A stretch of DNA of 64,000 nt from Avibacterium sp. 20-132 (GTDB lineage: Bacteria > Pseudomonadota > Gammaproteobacteria > Enterobacterales > Pasteurellaceae). Shown one piece after another: positions 8,286-16,945 of this stretch. Positions within the stretch are counted from its first letter, which is position 1; each line of letters begins with the position of its first letter. A program made the position numbers and the translations under genes. The DNA is taken from contig NZ_CP091456.1 in assembly GCF_023611925.1 (NCBI RefSeq), forward strand, positions 1,364,001-1,428,000, written 5' to 3'. Under the pieces are notes generated by a model. The model was not told the origin of the DNA, did not search any database, and was given only the letters and a program-made list of their open reading frames with translations.

Positions 8286-10361
8286 ATGAAGAAAGCAAAA
8301 TTTGTTCTTTTACCTCTCGCAACACTTGTGGCAACGGCGGTGCAAGCGGAAACCTTAGGTGTGATTGATGTTGTTACTGAAAATACCGGGGCGAAAAGCA
8401 AAACCAATGTCGTTACCCTAAAACAAATGGAGCGTAGTACGGAAACGGATTTACGTGGTTTGTTATTTAATGAGCCTGCGATTAATTTTGGTGGTGGAAA
8501 TGGCGGAACATCGCAATGGGTAACAATTCGTGGAATGGGGCAAGATCAAATTGATTTCAAAGTGGACAATACTTATTCAGATACCCAATCCTTCCACCAC
8601 GAAGGCCGTTTCTTATTGGATCCAGCCTTAATTAAACGTATTGATGTACAAAAAGGAGCGGGTTCTGCCAGTGCTGGGATTGGTGCAACCAGTGGCTCAA
8701 TTATTGCAACAACTGTTGATGCGCAAGATTTATTAAGAGAAGGGCAAGATTTTGGGTTTAAACTTACCGGCGGCGTGCGTAGCAATAAAGGTTATACGCA
8801 AGGCGCGAGTGTATATGGCAAAGTAGGGGCATTTGATGCGTTAGTTTCAGGTAACTGGAATCACAAAGAAAACTATAAAGGCGGTAAAGATTATAAAAAT
8901 CTTAATGGATCAGATATCGTACAAAACAGCGCACTAGGTGAGCGTGGCTTATTGGCTAAATTGGGTTGGGATATTACTGAAAATCAACGTGTGGTACTAA
9001 GCCATCGCCAAGAACGTTACTATGGTGTGCGTGCATTGCGTGAAGAATTTGATTTTTCTAATTCTTATGTTTCTGCGGCAAACTTATCTTCAGCACAAAT
9101 CAATAAAGGCTATCAATTAAGTAACGTTTATGCCGGCAAAGATAGAAGTGGGAAGAACGCATACTATGTATTAGATGGTAATGGGAATTATGTGGTGAAT
9201 GAAGAGAATAATAACCCACGTTACCGTACCACTACGCAAGATACCACCAATTTGGAGTGGACAGGTAAGAATATGGGCTTTGTTACCGAAGCGAAAGCCA
9301 ATGTTTATCATACAAAACGTGTACGTGAAGAAGGAAGCAGTAAAACCCAAATTCTCACTGCGGGAGCTAACTTAAATTTAGACAGCGCCATTGGTGAAAA
9401 TCACCTAGTGAAATACGGCGTAAATTATCGTAAACAAGTAGGAAAACCAAATCAACTTGCCGCAGGTGCGCATAATCAACGCAAAGACGATCTCGGTGTG
9501 TATGTAGAAGGCATTTGGGGAATGGGACCTGTCATCTTAACAACAGGGGCGCGTTATGATTACTTTAACTTTAAAGCGTCAAATGGCTCTAAGGCAAGCA
9601 AAGGGCATTTCAACCCAAGTGCGGGCTTAATTTGGCAAGTTTCTGATGATTTAAGCTTGAACACCAGTTTGAACTATGCAACCCGTAGCCCTCGTTTATA
9701 TGAGGTAATGATTGCTGGTTCTGGCACAATTGGAATCGATAGCAATATCCGTGCAGAAAAAGCACGCAATGCAGAAATTGGTTTCAATTATGATTTAAAT
9801 GATCGTATTTCACTAAGTGGAAGTTACTTCTGGCAAAAAGTAAAAGATGCGATGTCATTGAAAAATAATGTTATTGATAATGTTATTTATAAGGTTATTT
9901 ATAATGGCGCATTATTGCGTAACCAAGGTTATGAACTATCCGCTGCTTATAAACACGCGGGCTTAACACTACGCGCAGGTGTGGCAGAAAGTAAACCTGA
10001 AGTTTATGGTAATGTGGCGGATAATACAGTATTTGCTGTGGCAACAGGGCGTACTTGGACAACCGAAGTGTCGTACAAATTCGCTAATCCAAACTTAATT
10101 ATCGGTTGGAAAGGACGTTTTGTTGAGGGCGAAACAGGAACACCGAGCCGTGGTTCAGGTGGAAGCACAAGTGTGAAACAACCGGGTTATGGCGTAAATG
10201 ATCTTTATGCGAGCTGGGAAGCCAATGAAAATCTCACGATTAACGTTGCAGTTGATAATGTATTCAACAAAAACTACAAAAGCCATAGCCAGCGTGCAGG
10301 GGTAAATAGTTTAACGGGCGCTGGACGCGACTTTAGAATGAATGTAAATTACACATTCTAA
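8286..10361 (+). CDS. fetA: TonB-dependent iron-siderophore receptor, FetA/FrpB family
   Basis: A 691-residue outer membrane receptor. Residues 1-21 are a signal peptide ending VQA. A TonB-box-like stretch TLGVIDVV follows at once. The plug (about 45-165) contains NFGGGNGGTSQWVTIRGMGQ and VQKGAGSASAGIGATSG, and the barrel ends in the terminal phenylalanine of NVNYTF. These stretches, with KVDNTYSD and TVDAQDLL, recall neisserial FetA (FrpB), a receptor for ferric siderophores. The true ligand is unknown. A Fur box lies upstream and a terminator downstream, so it forms its own transcription unit. exbB-exbD-tonB follow at once and would supply its energy. Confidence 0.88.
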   Translation: MKKAKFVLLPLATLVATAVQAETLGVIDVVTENTGAKSKTNVVTLKQMERSTETDLRGLLFNEPAINFGGGNGGTSQWVTIRGMGQDQIDFKVDNTYSDTQSFHHEGRFLLDPALIKRIDVQKGAGSASAGIGATSGSIIATTVDAQDLLREGQDFGFKLTGGVRSNKGYTQGASVYGKVGAFDALVSGNWNHKENYKGGKDYKNLNGSDIVQNSALGERGLLAKLGWDITENQRVVLSHRQERYYGVRALREEFDFSNSYVSAANLSSAQINKGYQLSNVYAGKDRSGKNAYYVLDGNGNYVVNEENNNPRYRTTTQDTTNLEWTGKNMGFVTEAKANVYHTKRVREEGSSKTQILTAGANLNLDSAIGENHLVKYGVNYRKQVGKPNQLAAGAHNQRKDDLGVYVEGIWGMGPVILTTGARYDYFNFKASNGSKASKGHFNPSAGLIWQVSDDLSLNTSLNYATRSPRLYEVMIAGSGTIGIDSNIRAEKARNAEIGFNYDLNDRISLSGSYFWQKVKDAMSLKNNVIDNVIYKVIYNGALLRNQGYELSAAYKHAGLTLRAGVAESKPEVYGNVADNTVFAVATGRTWTTEVSYKFANPNLIIGWKGRFVEGETGTPSRGSGGSTSVKQPGYGVNDLYASWEANENLTINVAVDNVFNKNYKSHSQRAGVNSLTGAGRDFRMNVNYTF

Positions 10362-10372
10362 TCTGTTTAACA

Positions 10373-10402
10373 AGTGCGGTGATTTTTCACCGCATTTTTT
10401 AT
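10373..10402 (+). terminator. Terminator after fetA, built on an uptake core
   Basis: TGCGGTGA (10375-10382) pairs with TCACCGCA (10387-10394) around a TTTT loop and runs into TTTTTTATT. The left arm is part of AAGTGCGGT (10372-10380). It separates fetA from the exbB operon. Confidence 0.85.
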
Positions 10403-10450
10403 TCGCACTTTGACCGAAAATTTTTAATTTGTTACAATTTGCAACCTAAT

Positions 10451-10465
10451 TGAAATTCATTCTCA
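10451..10465 (+). promoter_or_regulatory. Fur box before exbB-exbD-tonB
   Basis: TGAAATT-C-ATTCTCA matches the 7-1-7 Fur consensus at 11 of 14 positions and shares the right half ATTCTCA with the box before fetA. It lies 60 bases before the exbB start. Iron repression of the energy-transducing operon is inferred. Confidence 0.7.
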
Positions 10466-10524
10466 ATAACAATTAAGGGCAGTTTGCCTCAGTTTTATTT
10501 AACGTCAGCGTTAAGGATTTCCCA

Positions 10525-10980
10525 ATGCCACAATTATTCGCATTTTTACAACATTATATTGATTACATTATTTTAGGGTTACTCGGCTTAATGAGCTTTA
10601 TGATGGTATGGTTCGTCATTGAACGTTTTATCTTTTTGAGCCGTGTGAATGTTTCACACTACACCAATATTCACGAATTAGACATCGATCTCAACCGTAA
10701 TCTCACTATTATTTCCACTATTGGATCGAATGCCCCTTATGTCGGCTTGCTTGGCACAGTTATCGGTATTCTATTAACCTTCTATGAATTGGGAAATTCA
10801 GGGGGAGATATTGATGCAGCCGCCATTATGCTTAATCTTTCTCTTGCGCTCAAAGCCACTGCCGTAGGGATTTTAGTTGCCATTCCATCAATGGTGTTTT
10901 ACAACGGTTTACAACGCAAAGTAGAAGTGAATCGCTTGAAATGGAAAGCCTTAAACGGACAAAAAAATCTAGGGGCATAA
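10525..10980 (+). CDS. exbB: Biopolymer transport protein ExbB
   Basis: A 151-residue inner membrane protein, the proton channel partner of ExbD and TonB. It has three membrane segments: about 14-36, about 66-90 (in the conserved stretch [14 protein letters not shown]) and about 108-130 ([20 protein letters not shown]). The length matches the short ExbB of Haemophilus rather than the 244-residue E. coli form. The start ATG follows AAGGA. It is the first gene of a tight operon; the next start is 1 base after its stop. Confidence 0.96.
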   Translation: MPQLFAFLQHYIDYIILGLLGLMSFMMVWFVIERFIFLSRVNVSHYTNIHELDIDLNRNLTIISTIGSNAPYVGLLGTVIGILLTFYELGNSGGDIDAAAIMLNLSLALKATAVGILVAIPSMVFYNGLQRKVEVNRLKWKALNGQKNLGA

Positions 10981-10981
10981 T

Positions 10982-11368
10982 GTGAAAAAGTTTGATGAAA
11001 TCAATATTATCCCTTTCATTGACATTATGTTAGTGTTGCTGGCGATTGTATTAATTACCGCGTCTTTTATTTCTCAAGGAAAAATCCAAGTCAATGTGCC
11101 AAAAGCAAGCAGTACCGTCGCATTTAAGTCGGACGATTTGGCTAAATTATTAACGGTTACCGAAACAGGGGAAATCTTTTTTAACGATAAACCTACGGAT
11201 CTCGCCCAAATGGAAAAAGAAGTCGCAAGCTGGGCGAAAGATCAAAAAGTTACCCTAAAAGTCGATGCGAAAGCAACCTTCCAAGATTTTGTTAGCCTCA
11301 CGGATTTAATGGCGAAGAATAACATCAAAAATGTTGCCATTGTAACAATGAAAGAGAAAGGCAACTAA
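10982..11368 (+). CDS. exbD: Biopolymer transport protein ExbD
   Basis: A 128-residue protein with one N-terminal membrane helix and a periplasmic domain. The helix holds Asp14 in [10 protein letters not shown], the aspartate that carries protons in ExbD. The start is GTG, 1 base after the exbB stop. The stop is directly followed by the tonB ATG with no gap. This points to translational coupling across the three genes. Confidence 0.96.
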   Translation: MKKFDEINIIPFIDIMLVLLAIVLITASFISQGKIQVNVPKASSTVAFKSDDLAKLLTVTETGEIFFNDKPTDLAQMEKEVASWAKDQKVTLKVDAKATFQDFVSLTDLMAKNNIKNVAIVTMKEKGN

Positions 11369-12139
11369 ATGGCAAATAAACATCGTTCTTGGTTTGGTTT
11401 TTTCTTTTCTTTGCTGTTCCACGTAATGCTTATTGGGGCAATTCTTTATGCAATACGAGATGATGGCACGGCAAATGGTTATCAGGCAGAAATCATTGAT
11501 AATAGCATTTCAATGGAAATGCTAATGGGAATGACCGTGGAAGAGCCTGAAGTGACACCAGAGCCACAGCCAATAGAGCCAGAACCAGAAGTGAAAGAAA
11601 GCGTGCCTGATCCTATTGTGAAACCAGAACCGCCAAAGCCTGAAAAACCAAAGGAAAAAGAGGTTAAAAAGGAAAAGCCAAAAAAAATCCCAAAAGAGAA
11701 GCCAAAGCAAAAACCAAAAGAAAAACCGTTGGCAAATAAAGAATTAGAAAAAGGCGATCGTAATATTAATTCAGCGGCGAAGATCACCTCCAATGCAACG
11801 AGCCTAGGCAAAGCAACGGTAACTAATCCGAATTTAGTTGGGAAAGGAACCAGTTCAGATGAAGCCAAAGCCTATCTTAGTGCCATAAGGAAGGAAATTG
11901 AGCGTCAGCAACGTTATCCGCAACGCGCCAAAATGATGCGAAAACAGGGAATCGTTACTGTTAGTTTCACCATCGCAAATGATGGTTCATTGAATAATGT
12001 ACAATTAGCAAAATCATCAGGGAATAATGATCTTGATAATGCCGCCCTTGATGCCGTAAAACGCGCGCGTTCTATTGGACCAAAACCCGCAAGTGTTAGC
12101 TCCTCGGCAAGTGTGCCATTACGATTTAGTATTCAGTAA
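11369..12139 (+). CDS. tonB: Energy transducer TonB
   Basis: A 256-residue TonB that links the ExbBD proton channel to outer membrane receptors such as the FetA-type protein upstream. It has a membrane anchor at about residues 9-28, and a long Pro/Glu/Lys spacer at about 52-125 that bridges the periplasm. The globular C-terminal domain (about 165-256) includes QRYPQRAKMMRKQGIVTVSF and the SSGNNDLDNAALDAVKRA motif. The repetitive spacer produces open frames on the other strand that are not genes. A paired uptake-signal terminator follows. Confidence 0.96.
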   Translation: MANKHRSWFGFFFSLLFHVMLIGAILYAIRDDGTANGYQAEIIDNSISMEMLMGMTVEEPEVTPEPQPIEPEPEVKESVPDPIVKPEPPKPEKPKEKEVKKEKPKKIPKEKPKQKPKEKPLANKELEKGDRNINSAAKITSNATSLGKATVTNPNLVGKGTSSDEAKAYLSAIRKEIERQQRYPQRAKMMRKQGIVTVSFTIANDGSLNNVQLAKSSGNNDLDNAALDAVKRARSIGPKPASVSSSASVPLRFSIQ

Positions 12140-12149
12140 AACCATTCTT

Positions 12150-12192
12150 AAGTGCGGTGAAAAAATTCCCTGTTTTTACACCGCACTTCTCT
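12150..12192 (+). terminator. Terminator after tonB from an inverted pair of uptake signals
   Basis: AAGTGCGGTG (12150-12159) pairs with CACCGCACTT (12179-12188), with the A-run and T-run between them extending the stem. TCTCTTTAT follows. Both arms are complete 9-base uptake cores. Confidence 0.8.
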
Positions 12193-12230
12193 TTATAATG
12201 CTTGCTCCCTACTTTATTAGAGAGAAGATA

Positions 12231-12971
12231 ATGAAAAAATTAACCCAACTTTTTACTTTTACCTTAACCCTTGGCATATCAATGTTCGCCTCTGCAACAG
12301 AAAATGAACAGGCGAAGCCTTATACCTCCGCATTTCGTTTTAGTGCAGAAGAAATGCACGATATTGCGAATCCAAATAAGCTTGCGTGGCGTATTTTCTA
12401 TACAGAACCCTCTAAAGGTGAAAATGCACACTGGTTTGATGCCGTCAAACAAGGTAATTTAGCTGAAATTAAAGCGATGGTTGAAAAAGGGCAAGATCTT
12501 GAGGTAAAAGATACAGGAAGCCTTGGGCAAACCGCGCTTGGTTGGGCTGCATTTATTGGTTATGAAGATATTGTAGAATATTTAATCTCACAAGGTGCAA
12601 GCCTTTTTGCTACTGATTCAGGTGATGTTTATAACGTGCTGAAATCAGCTGTATTAGGCAAAAATACCCATATAGTGAAAAAAATCTATGGGAATTTAAG
12701 CCCTGTAGATTTAAACGATCAAAGTATTGAAAGTGATGGTGAAACCTTGCTGATGGTTGCAGCCAGCAATAACCGCTTGGAAACAGTAAAATTCCTTATT
12801 TCTCAGGGAGCAAATGTGAATTTAGTGACCACCACAAAAGAGCCATCAATGTTTTCTTATAACCAAAGTGCCTTGTCTTATGCCTGTGAGCGTAATTTAC
12901 CTGAAATGCAAAAACTGCTTATTCAAAATGGCGCAATTAATCATAAAACAGGCAAACCTAGTTGTAATTAG
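12231..12971 (+). CDS. Secreted or periplasmic ankyrin-repeat protein
   Basis: A 246-residue protein with a signal peptide (MKKLTQLFTFTLTLGISMFA, cleavage near SATEN) and ankyrin repeats. Clear repeat units are TALGWAAFIGYEDIVEYLIS, TLLMVAASNNRLETVKFLIS and SALSYACERNLPEMQKLLIQ, spanning about residues 70-240. Such repeats bind partner proteins; the partner is unknown. The start ATG at 12231 is taken because it begins a typical signal peptide behind AGAGAAG. An upstream in-frame extension runs through the tonB terminator and is unlikely. It sits after the tonB operon but behind that terminator, so it probably has its own promoter. A paired uptake-signal terminator follows. Confidence 0.82.
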   Translation: MKKLTQLFTFTLTLGISMFASATENEQAKPYTSAFRFSAEEMHDIANPNKLAWRIFYTEPSKGENAHWFDAVKQGNLAEIKAMVEKGQDLEVKDTGSLGQTALGWAAFIGYEDIVEYLISQGASLFATDSGDVYNVLKSAVLGKNTHIVKKIYGNLSPVDLNDQSIESDGETLLMVAASNNRLETVKFLISQGANVNLVTTTKEPSMFSYNQSALSYACERNLPEMQKLLIQNGAINHKTGKPSCN

Positions 12972-12994
12972 TTAATAAGATTAAATAAAAAGCT

Positions 12995-13037
12995 AAGTGC
13001 GGTGTAAAAACTTCCTATTTTTACACCGCACTTTTGT
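12995..13037. terminator. Bidirectional terminator from an inverted pair of uptake signals
   Basis: AAGTGCGGTGTAAAAA (12995-13010) pairs with TTTTTACACCGCACTT (13018-13033), a perfect 16-base stem with a 7-base loop. It lies between two convergent genes, the ankyrin protein and the ABC transporter, and can end both. Confidence 0.85.
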
Positions 13038-13057
13038 TTATTCTGATTTTTTATTAG

Positions 13058-14839
13058 TTAGCATAAACGCCAGCTTTTGTCTGGCTGAATTTGTAAATGC
13101 AATGCGTGATGTTTCAGTAAGGTAGAACGATGCCCTACACTAATTATAGTGGTATTTGGCAATATGCTATCTAATAATTGATACATTGCTTCTTCCAATC
13201 CTTCGTCCATACTTGCGGTGGCTTCGTCAAGGAAGGCAACCTGTGGTTTATGTAAAAATAAACGCGCAAAAGCAAGGCGTTGTTGTTCGCCGAGAGAAAG
13301 TACACGCGTCCAATCTTTTTGTTGTTCAAGTTTATCGCTTAAATGACCTAAATTGACCTGTTGCATAATTTGTTGAATATGGGATAAATCCGGTTCTTGA
13401 GGTGCAAGCGTAGGATAATAAAGCGCATCAATTAACCGACCTTGCGGTAAATACGGTTTTTGTGAGAGGAACAATGCCTGTGTTTGCGGGCAATATATTT
13501 TGCCTTCAGAATATGGCCAAAGTCCGGCTATGGTGCGTAATAGGGTTGTTTTTCCTGAGCCAGAAGGACCTTGAATAAGTAGGCGACTTCCTAAAGGGAG
13601 AGTGAGATTAAGTTTTTCAATCAGGCTTTGATTATCAGGGCGTTTAATCGTTAAATGTTGAAAAATCACTTCGCCATCGCTATTTTCTATTTCCACATTT
13701 GTGTTGTGATTAATAGAATGGAGCGCACTGTGGAAACCCGTTAAACGATCAAGTACTGCACGATAAGCGGTAAAGTCATCATAAGAATTTCGATAAAAAG
13801 AAAGGGCTTCTTGCACTTTACCGAACGCTTGTGAAGTTTGCATTAAATCCCCTAATTTAATTTGTCCACTAAAGTAACGTGTCGCTTGAATGATAAAAGG
13901 AAAAATAACGGAAACTTGCGATACCGCAAGATTAAATCCGGACAGTTTTAGCATTCGATAAACCAATTGCCAGATATTGCTAATAATGTTGTTAAATTGT
14001 TTAAATAAAATATGGCTTTCCATTTTTTCACCACGATAAAAGGCGATGCTTTCGGCATATTCTTTTAAACGAATGAGGGAATAGCGGTAGTTCGCGTTAA
14101 GCTTTTCATTGGCAAAGTTAAGTTTTATTAATGGTCGTCCAATTTTAAAAGCGATAAGACTCGTAATTAGCACATAAACAAAAACCAGAAAGACCATCAT
14201 ATGTGGGATTTCATAGCCTGCGATCACCATTGGACCGGATAAATCCCATAAAATTGCGGTAAAGGCAACCAGTGATACGGTTGAGGAAATGACGCCAGTG
14301 GCAAAGCCAAGCGAGCTGGTCACATAAGAGTCAATATCCTGCTGAATTCGCTGATCGGGGTTGTCTAGTTGGCTAGTGCCGTGCAAGGTTTTGTAATAGG
14401 CTTGGTTTGCTGTCCATTGGTTGAGATATTGTTGATTAAGCCAAGTTCGCCATTGAATTTTAAAACGTTGCGAAAGGTAATAGGTAAACAAGACGTTTAA
14501 AACGTGTACCGTCGCGAGCAAAGAAAAAATGATCATTTGTTGCCAAAATACGTTTGCATTCATTTCTTGTAAGGCGCTATACATTGCGTTATACCAGTTA
14601 GAAAAGAGAATATCTAACCGTACCGCAAGCAAATTAAAGAAAATAATCACCCAAAAATAACAGAGTGGTTTTAAATGCTGTTTCGGCGAAAGGTAAGTTT
14701 GGGTGATGAGCCAAAATTGTCTTGCCCAACGGGTTGTTTTCACCAAAATGGCTAAAATAATAGAAAATGCGATGCTTGTAATAACAAGACTTTGAATTAT
14801 CCATAAAAATGAACTGAGTAATTCTTCTGACCAATTCAT
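13058..14839 (-). CDS. ABC transporter, fused permease and ATPase, SbmA/BacA-like (HI_0036 type)
   Basis: A 593-residue half-transporter. The membrane domain (about 1-330) is of the SbmA/BacA type, with several helices and the conserved DNPDQRIQQDID stretch. The ATPase domain (about 385-590) has Walker A GPSGSGKTTLLR, signature LSLGEQQRLAFARL and Walker B VAFLDEATASMD. Relatives are linked to uptake of vitamin B12, bleomycin or antimicrobial peptides; the substrate here is not known. The ATG at 14839 (MNWSEELL) is preferred over the one at 14917, because the extra 26 residues are polar and unlike the family. It is divergent from yidE. H. influenzae pairs the same two families as HI_0036 and HI_0035. 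Confidence 0.85.
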   Translation of the reverse strand: MNWSEELLSSFLWIIQSLVITSIAFSIILAILVKTTRWARQFWLITQTYLSPKQHLKPLCYFWVIIFFNLLAVRLDILFSNWYNAMYSALQEMNANVFWQQMIIFSLLATVHVLNVLFTYYLSQRFKIQWRTWLNQQYLNQWTANQAYYKTLHGTSQLDNPDQRIQQDIDSYVTSSLGFATGVISSTVSLVAFTAILWDLSGPMVIAGYEIPHMMVFLVFVYVLITSLIAFKIGRPLIKLNFANEKLNANYRYSLIRLKEYAESIAFYRGEKMESHILFKQFNNIISNIWQLVYRMLKLSGFNLAVSQVSVIFPFIIQATRYFSGQIKLGDLMQTSQAFGKVQEALSFYRNSYDDFTAYRAVLDRLTGFHSALHSINHNTNVEIENSDGEVIFQHLTIKRPDNQSLIEKLNLTLPLGSRLLIQGPSGSGKTTLLRTIAGLWPYSEGKIYCPQTQALFLSQKPYLPQGRLIDALYYPTLAPQEPDLSHIQQIMQQVNLGHLSDKLEQQKDWTRVLSLGEQQRLAFARLFLHKPQVAFLDEATASMDEGLEEAMYQLLDSILPNTTIISVGHRSTLLKHHALHLQIQPDKSWRLC

Positions 14840-15047
14840 AATACCGTCCGAGTAAATATGTGAAAATAAAAGGTTAAATCGTCTTTGTTTAGAGTGCAGA
14901 ATTAAAAATTTGTTCAAAGATTGTTAAAGAAATTTAGTCCGCACGCAAGAAAAATGTGATGTAGATTAAACTTTTAGACTTTAATCCATTCTTTCTGTTT
15001 AGAGGTTGCTATAATTTTTTTAGTTAAATGAAATTATCGAGGTTGTG

Positions 15048-16706
15048 ATGAGTGATATTGCGGTGACGATTAGCATTTTAGCCCTTGTTGCGGTCGTCGG
15101 ATTATGGATCGGGCATTTCAAAGTTCGTGGCGTTGGGTTAGGTATTGGAGGTGTTTTGTTTGGGGGAATTATTGTTGCCCATTTTACCAACCAATATGGC
15201 GTGCACTTAGATGCACATACGTTACATTTTATTCAAGAATTTGGGTTAATTCTTTTCGTTTATACAATTGGGATTCAAGTCGGTCCCGGTTTTTTTGCTT
15301 CATTGCGAGAATCTGGCTTAAAGCTCAATGGATTAGCCGTATTGATCGTGTTGCTTGGGGCAGCCAGTGTGGTTGTATTATATAAAGCGGCTGAGGTTCC
15401 ACTTGATATTATTTTGGGGATCTATTCTGGCGCAGTTACAAATACGCCATCATTGGGGGCTGGGCAACAAATTCTTGCTGAATTGGGAATGAGCCATACC
15501 ACAAGTAATATGGGGATGGCATATGCAGTGGCCTATCCTTTTGGGATTTGTGGGATTTTACTCACAATGTGGTTAGTGCGGTTATTTTTTAAGATAAAAG
15601 TAGAGGAAGAAGAGGCAAATTTCCAACGTGAAAGTGGGCAAGATAAAGACAGTTTACGCTCAATGAATATTCGGGTTACAAATCAGAATTTAAATGGCTT
15701 AACCTTAATTGAAATTCCCGGATTTGAAAGTGAGGATGTGGTTTGTTCTCGTTTAAAACGTGGCGAGAATGTGAGTGTGCCAAGTGCCGATACGGAAATT
15801 CTTCTTGATGATATTTTGCATTTAGTCGGTGATGTTCACGTCCTGCATAAAATGAAGTTAGTCATTGGTGAAGCCATTGATGTGCCACGTTCAACTCTGA
15901 CAGGGGATTTACGCTCTGAACGTATCGTTGTAACAAATGAGAAAGTTCTAGGAAAGAAAATAAAATCACTTGGTATTCATCAAAAATATGGCGTGGTAAT
16001 TTCTCGCTTAAACCGTGCAGGGGTAGAGCTAGTTCCTAGTGCGGATACTACACTTCAATTTGGGGACGTATTACATATTGTCGGACGAACAGATGTAATT
16101 GATAATGCCATTGCCCTTATTGGGAATGCACAACAAAAATTGCAACAGGTACAAATGCTGCCAGTGTTTATTGGTATTGGTTTAGGCGTGCTGGTGGGGT
16201 CAATTCCTTTTTATATTCCGGGGCTTTCTGTGGCGTTAAAACTTGGGCTTGCAGGTGGGCCACTTGTTGTTGCCTTGATTTTGGCAAGAATAGGCAGCAT
16301 TGGAAAACTTTACTGGTTTATGCCACCAAGTGCAAACCTTGCCTTAAGAGAAATTGGTATTGTGCTGTTTTTAGCGGTAGTCGGGCTGAAATCAGGCGGT
16401 AATTTTGTGGATACCCTAGTGAACGGCTCAGGGCTTGAATGGATGGGGTATGGCATTATCATCACATTTTTCCCATTAATGGCGGTAGGGCTATTTGCTC
16501 GCTTATATCTAAAACTGAATTACTTGTCTTTATGCGGTTTGCTTGCAGGCTCAATGACGGATCCGCCAGCGCTAGCCTTTGCCAATGCGATTAAAGAAGA
16601 TAGTGGGGTCGCGGCGCTTTCTTATGCAACGGTCTATCCTTTAGTAATGTTCTTGCGAATACTCTCGCCGCAGTTATTAGCCATTTTGTTGTGGTCTTTT
16701 TTCTAA
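15048..16706 (+). CDS. yidE: AspT/YidE-type putative transporter
   Basis: A 552-residue inner membrane protein closely matching E. coli YidE (553) from the first residues [19 protein letters not shown] to the end. It has two membrane halves (about 1-180 and 370-552) flanking two cytoplasmic RCK-C/TrkA-C domains (about 195-280 and 285-365). Conserved membrane motifs include [23 protein letters not shown] and [13 protein letters not shown], typical of the AspT exchanger superfamily. The substrate is unknown. The ATG at 15048 is chosen over the adjoining GTG at 15045 by homology and by GAGG 5 bases before it. A hairpin terminator follows. Confidence 0.93.
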   Translation: MSDIAVTISILALVAVVGLWIGHFKVRGVGLGIGGVLFGGIIVAHFTNQYGVHLDAHTLHFIQEFGLILFVYTIGIQVGPGFFASLRESGLKLNGLAVLIVLLGAASVVVLYKAAEVPLDIILGIYSGAVTNTPSLGAGQQILAELGMSHTTSNMGMAYAVAYPFGICGILLTMWLVRLFFKIKVEEEEANFQRESGQDKDSLRSMNIRVTNQNLNGLTLIEIPGFESEDVVCSRLKRGENVSVPSADTEILLDDILHLVGDVHVLHKMKLVIGEAIDVPRSTLTGDLRSERIVVTNEKVLGKKIKSLGIHQKYGVVISRLNRAGVELVPSADTTLQFGDVLHIVGRTDVIDNAIALIGNAQQKLQQVQMLPVFIGIGLGVLVGSIPFYIPGLSVALKLGLAGGPLVVALILARIGSIGKLYWFMPPSANLALREIGIVLFLAVVGLKSGGNFVDTLVNGSGLEWMGYGIIITFFPLMAVGLFARLYLKLNYLSLCGLLAGSMTDPPALAFANAIKEDSGVAALSYATVYPLVMFLRILSPQLLAILLWSFF

Positions 16707-16726
16707 TAGTCCGAAATTTCGCAATG

Positions 16727-16748
16727 CCCAGTTAAACTGGGTATTTTT
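16727..16748 (+). terminator. Rho-independent terminator after yidE
   Basis: CCCAGT (16727-16732) pairs with ACTGGG (16736-16741) around TAA and is followed by TATTTTTATTT. Short but well formed. Confidence 0.75.
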
Positions 16749-16827
16749 ATTTCTGTTTTCTATACACTCTCAACGTTTATTACGATGTTGTCACTTATCA
16801 TCCCTTTGTTTTCTTTTTAGATTTCTC

Positions 16828-16844
16828 AACTGGTCTGAACTCTG
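16828..16844 (+). promoter_or_regulatory. FadR-like operator before the FadL-type porin
   Basis: AACTGGTCTGAACTCTG has a perfect left half-site (AACTGGTC) and the central GA of the FadR operator; the right half is weaker. A TACAAT -10 box lies at 16888-16893. The site is 102 bases before the porin start, and fadR itself lies at 39187-39912. Regulation of fatty acid uptake by FadR is inferred. Confidence 0.55.
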
Positions 16845-16945
16845 ATTAGTTTGCCCAAATTTGTTTGCACTAGTGGGGGGCTTTCTTTACAATCCAACGG
16901 CTTTTTTAATCAATTTTTATCAATTTAATCGAAAAAAGGTTACAA

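Noticed and set aside
11482..11868. Long open frame antisense to tonB, rich in Phe, Gly and Ser
   Set aside because: It mirrors the Pro/Glu/Lys repeat region of tonB; low-complexity coding DNA often opens the opposite strand. No ribosome binding site or homology.
12075..12230. N-terminal extension of the ankyrin protein into the tonB gene
   Set aside because: It would run through the tonB terminator and hide the signal peptide that starts at 12231.
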